A DNA stretch of 64,000 bases, from positions 124,001 through 188,000 of the forward strand of contig MLAX01000003.1 of NCBI GenBank assembly GCA_001890945.1, written 5' to 3'. How positions within the stretch are numbered: position 1 is the stretch's first letter; the number at the start of each line of letters is the position of its first letter. The notes beneath the pieces are model-generated. The model saw only the letters and a list, made by a program, of their open reading frames with translations, searched no databases and had not been told where the DNA came from. The translations under genes were made by a program, and so were the position numbers. This document shows positions 61,952-64,000 of the stretch, one piece after another. Source of the DNA: Alphaproteobacteria bacterium AO1-B (lineage in GTDB: Bacteria > Pseudomonadota > Alphaproteobacteria > Rhizobiales > Stappiaceae).

Positions 61952-64000
61952 ATGGCAAACACCAACAATGGACAGGCAAACTCCAGCGGCAGGGAACCGC
62001 GCTGCGTGGCTTTGGTCGGACCCTTTGGCAGCGGTAAAACCAGCTTGCTTGAGGCGATCCTGGCGCGCACGAACAAGGTGGACCGGCAGGGCAAGGTGTC
62101 AGACGGAAATACCATTGGTGATGGTTCGGCAGAAGCCAGGGCTCATGGAATGAGCGTGGAGCTGAATTTCGCGGATGTGGAATACCTGGGTGACCGGTTC
62201 AATTTCATCGATTGTCCGGGTTCGGTCGAGTTTTTGGGGGAAATGGATAGCGCCTTGTCCGGTGCGGATCTGGCTGTGGTTGTCGCTGAAGACGATGAGC
62301 GCAAGGTTCCAGCCTTGCAGCTCATTCTGAAAGCCCTTGAAGCCCGCGCCATCCCGCGGGTTTTGTTTTTGAACAAGATCGACAAGAGCACTCGGCGGGT
62401 CCGCGACGTTTTGAACCTGCTGCAACCGGCGTCAAGCGTCCCACTTGTTTTGCGCCAGATACCGATCTGGGAGGACGGTCAGGCCACCGGCTTCATCGAT
62501 CTAGCCCTGGAACGGGCGCATGTTTATCACGAGAAGGAGCCGAGCACCGAGATTGACATGTCGGATGAGGACCGTGCGCGCGAACATGAGGCCCGGTTCA
62601 CGATGCTGGAGCATCTTGCCGATCACGATGATGATCTGATGGAAGCGCTGCTTGAAGACATTGCGCCGAACCGGGAGACGGTGTTCGCTGATCTCGTTGC
62701 GGAAATGCAGGACGGCCTGATTTGTCCGGTTTTCTTCGGCTCTGGCGAACATGGCAACGGTGTCACGCGACTCTTGAAAGCCCTGCGCCATGAGGTGCCG
62801 TCGGTTGACCGCCTCAAGGCGCGTCTTCTGGATGCCGCGCCGGAAAGTGCGATCCAGGTGATCAAGACGCTTCACACACAACATGGCGGTAAAGTCTCCG
62901 TGGCGCGCGTGTTGAGTGGCGCTCTGGCGGACAATGACAGTCTCTATGTGAATGGAACCACGGAAGCGAAGGTCTCGGGGCTGTTCTCCCTGTTTGGACA
63001 GCAATTGAACAAGATCTCCAAGGCGTCTGAGGGGGACCTCGTCGGCCTGGGGCGTTTGGATGATGTTCAAACCGGTGATGTTCTGAGCCTTCAGGGCAGC
63101 AAACTCCCAGCTCTGGACACTGCGGATACCCGGCAGCCGGTCTTGGCGACAGCGATTGAAGCCGGGCAGCGCAAGGATGAGGTTCGCTTGTCAGCTGCCC
63201 TTTCCAAGCTTGCCGAAGAAGACGGCTCCCTGACAGTCGCACAGAACCAGATAACGGCCGAAACCTTGTTATGCGGGCAGGGAGAGATGCATTTGCGCGT
63301 CGCTCAGGAGCGTTTGTCTGGAAAATACGGGCTGGATGTCGCCGTGCATGCGCCGCATGTGCCTTATTCCGAAACGATCCGTGGCAGCACAACAGCGCGC
63401 GGACGTCACAAGAAGCAGTCCGGTGGTCACGGGCAGTTTGGTGACGTGGTTCTTGAGATTTCGCCACTGCCGAGAGGAGAAGGCATCCAGTTCACCGATC
63501 GTATTACCGGGGGCGTGGTGCCCAAGCAATACATCGCATCGGTGAAGGAAGGTGTTCTGGAAGCACTGGGCCATGGGCCGCTCGGGTTTCCTGTTGTCGA
63601 CCTGTCAGTCTGTCTCGTCGACGGGTCGTATCACTCGGTCGACAGTTCCGATCAGGCGTTCAAGATGGCAGGTATTCTGGCGATCCGGGAAGGCCTGTCC
63701 GACTGCAAGCCCGTTCTGCTGGAGCCTATCCACAAGGTGGTCGTCGCGTGTCCAAGTGATGCGACCGCTAGGATCAATGCCATTGTTTCCGCCAGGCGCG
63801 GGCAGCTGCTTGGATTTGACGCCCGTCCCGGCTGGAGCGGTTGGGATGAGGTTCAGGCGCTGATGCCAGAAGCTGAAATCGGGGATCTGATTGTTGAACT
63901 CCGGTCCGCGACGGCGGGAGTTGCCAGCTATACGGCAGAGTTCGATCATATGGCGGAGCTGTCCGGCAAAGCAGCAGACCAGGCGCTCCAGCGTTCGGGA
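61952..64000 (+). CDS. EF-G-like translation GTPase, divergent paralogue, 3' end beyond window
   Basis: At least 683 codons from ATG 61952, open to the right edge. G1 is GPFGSGKT (residues 23-30), G3 DCPG, G4 NKID; the switch I motif RGITI of true EF-G is replaced by RAHGMSVEL. Domains II to V follow, with QSGGHGQFGDVVLEI, GGVVPKQYIASVKEGV (domain IV) and ILEP-type LLEPIHKVVV (domain V). This matches the divergent EF-G paralogues annotated as elongation factor G in Rhizobiales. Its role in translocation or ribosome recycling is not established. Confidence 0.9.
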   Translation, partial: MANTNNGQANSSGREPRCVALVGPFGSGKTSLLEAILARTNKVDRQGKVSDGNTIGDGSAEARAHGMSVELNFADVEYLGDRFNFIDCPGSVEFLGEMDSALSGADLAVVVAEDDERKVPALQLILKALEARAIPRVLFLNKIDKSTRRVRDVLNLLQPASSVPLVLRQIPIWEDGQATGFIDLALERAHVYHEKEPSTEIDMSDEDRAREHEARFTMLEHLADHDDDLMEALLEDIAPNRETVFADLVAEMQDGLICPVFFGSGEHGNGVTRLLKALRHEVPSVDRLKARLLDAAPESAIQVIKTLHTQHGGKVSVARVLSGALADNDSLYVNGTTEAKVSGLFSLFGQQLNKISKASEGDLVGLGRLDDVQTGDVLSLQGSKLPALDTADTRQPVLATAIEAGQRKDEVRLSAALSKLAEEDGSLTVAQNQITAETLLCGQGEMHLRVAQERLSGKYGLDVAVHAPHVPYSETIRGSTTARGRHKKQSGGHGQFGDVVLEISPLPRGEGIQFTDRITGGVVPKQYIASVKEGVLEALGHGPLGFPVVDLSVCLVDGSYHSVDSSDQAFKMAGILAIREGLSDCKPVLLEPIHKVVVACPSDATARINAIVSARRGQLLGFDARPGWSGWDEVQALMPEAEIGDLIVELRSATAGVASYTAEFDHMAELSGKAADQALQRSG

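Noticed and set aside
61654-63070. Minus-strand frames overlapping the EF-G-like gene and its upstream gap
   Set aside because: They are antisense to a clear GTPase with conserved G motifs, or sit in its promoter, and lack SD and domain support.

Overview
The window reads as a chromosomal segment of a marine-type alphaproteobacterium of the order Hyphomicrobiales, most likely close to Roseibium/Labrenzia (Stappiaceae). Evidence is the Rhizobiales-style gene order (lgt, MidA-type methyltransferase, pgeF, prs, rplY; uvrC with pgsA, moaD and moaE nearby), an Omp25/31-like small porin, a PetP/PetR-like regulator pair, a ClpS2-type adaptor, DUF1402 and DUF3775 proteins, and an UvrB with long extensions. 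Composition is GC-rich almost throughout, with an AT-rich pocket at about 44.75-45.95 kb. This placement is inference from memory of families; no search was run.

Layout. 0-0.4 kb: 5' part of rplY. 0.8-5.7 kb: a periplasmic Cache-like protein with a chemoreceptor, a MOSC protein, a MarR regulator and a divergent exported acidic protein, apparently inserted between rplY and prs. 5.7-10.4 kb: prs, a lipoprotein, pgeF, a MidA-like methyltransferase and lgt, all on the minus strand. 10.6-18.4 kb: ubiK-like, ybjN-like/proC, a TetR regulator, a CsaA-like protein, a MarR/response regulator/histidine kinase group, ilvE and an outer-membrane protein. 18.7-27 kb: a Ca/Na antiporter, uvrC, an EEP-family protein, tdk, a HlyU-like protein, pgsA, moaD, moaE and a Bcr/CflA exporter. 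27-37 kb: a GST, RNase T2, rlmJ/GNAT, a glycine-rich cold-shock protein, DUF1176, an MBL hydrolase, DUF1402, and a GPH transporter with a chalcone-isomerase-like protein. 37-43.6 kb: a second chemoreceptor, clpS2, a long coiled-coil protein, a trypsin-like protease with three C-terminal repeats, and cspA. 43.6-45.9 kb: an accessory islet with palindromic repeats, a 107-bp direct duplication and a Fic protein plus small upstream partner. 45.9-64 kb: uvrB, choline sulfatase, a third chemoreceptor, a SelT/W/H-like protein, a choline-kinase-like protein, a DUF1624 membrane protein, several very small membrane proteins, DUF3775, an orphan PAS protein, an aspartate aminotransferase, and an EF-G-like GTPase running off the right edge.

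How the genes work together. Most of the window is housekeeping: nucleotide and amino-acid metabolism, lipoprotein and phospholipid synthesis, nucleotide excision repair (uvrB and uvrC, unlinked) and molybdopterin synthesis. Three chemoreceptors occur without any che genes, so they must feed a pathway encoded elsewhere. The most distinctive pieces are the Fic module with an intrinsic-terminator-like hairpin between the small upstream gene and fic, the Cys-cluster MarR regulator with a perfect 12-bp inverted repeat and a divergent exported protein, the protease with DUF5648-like repeats, and the glycine-rich cold-shock protein. I found no tRNA, rRNA, CRISPR array, insertion sequence or prophage.
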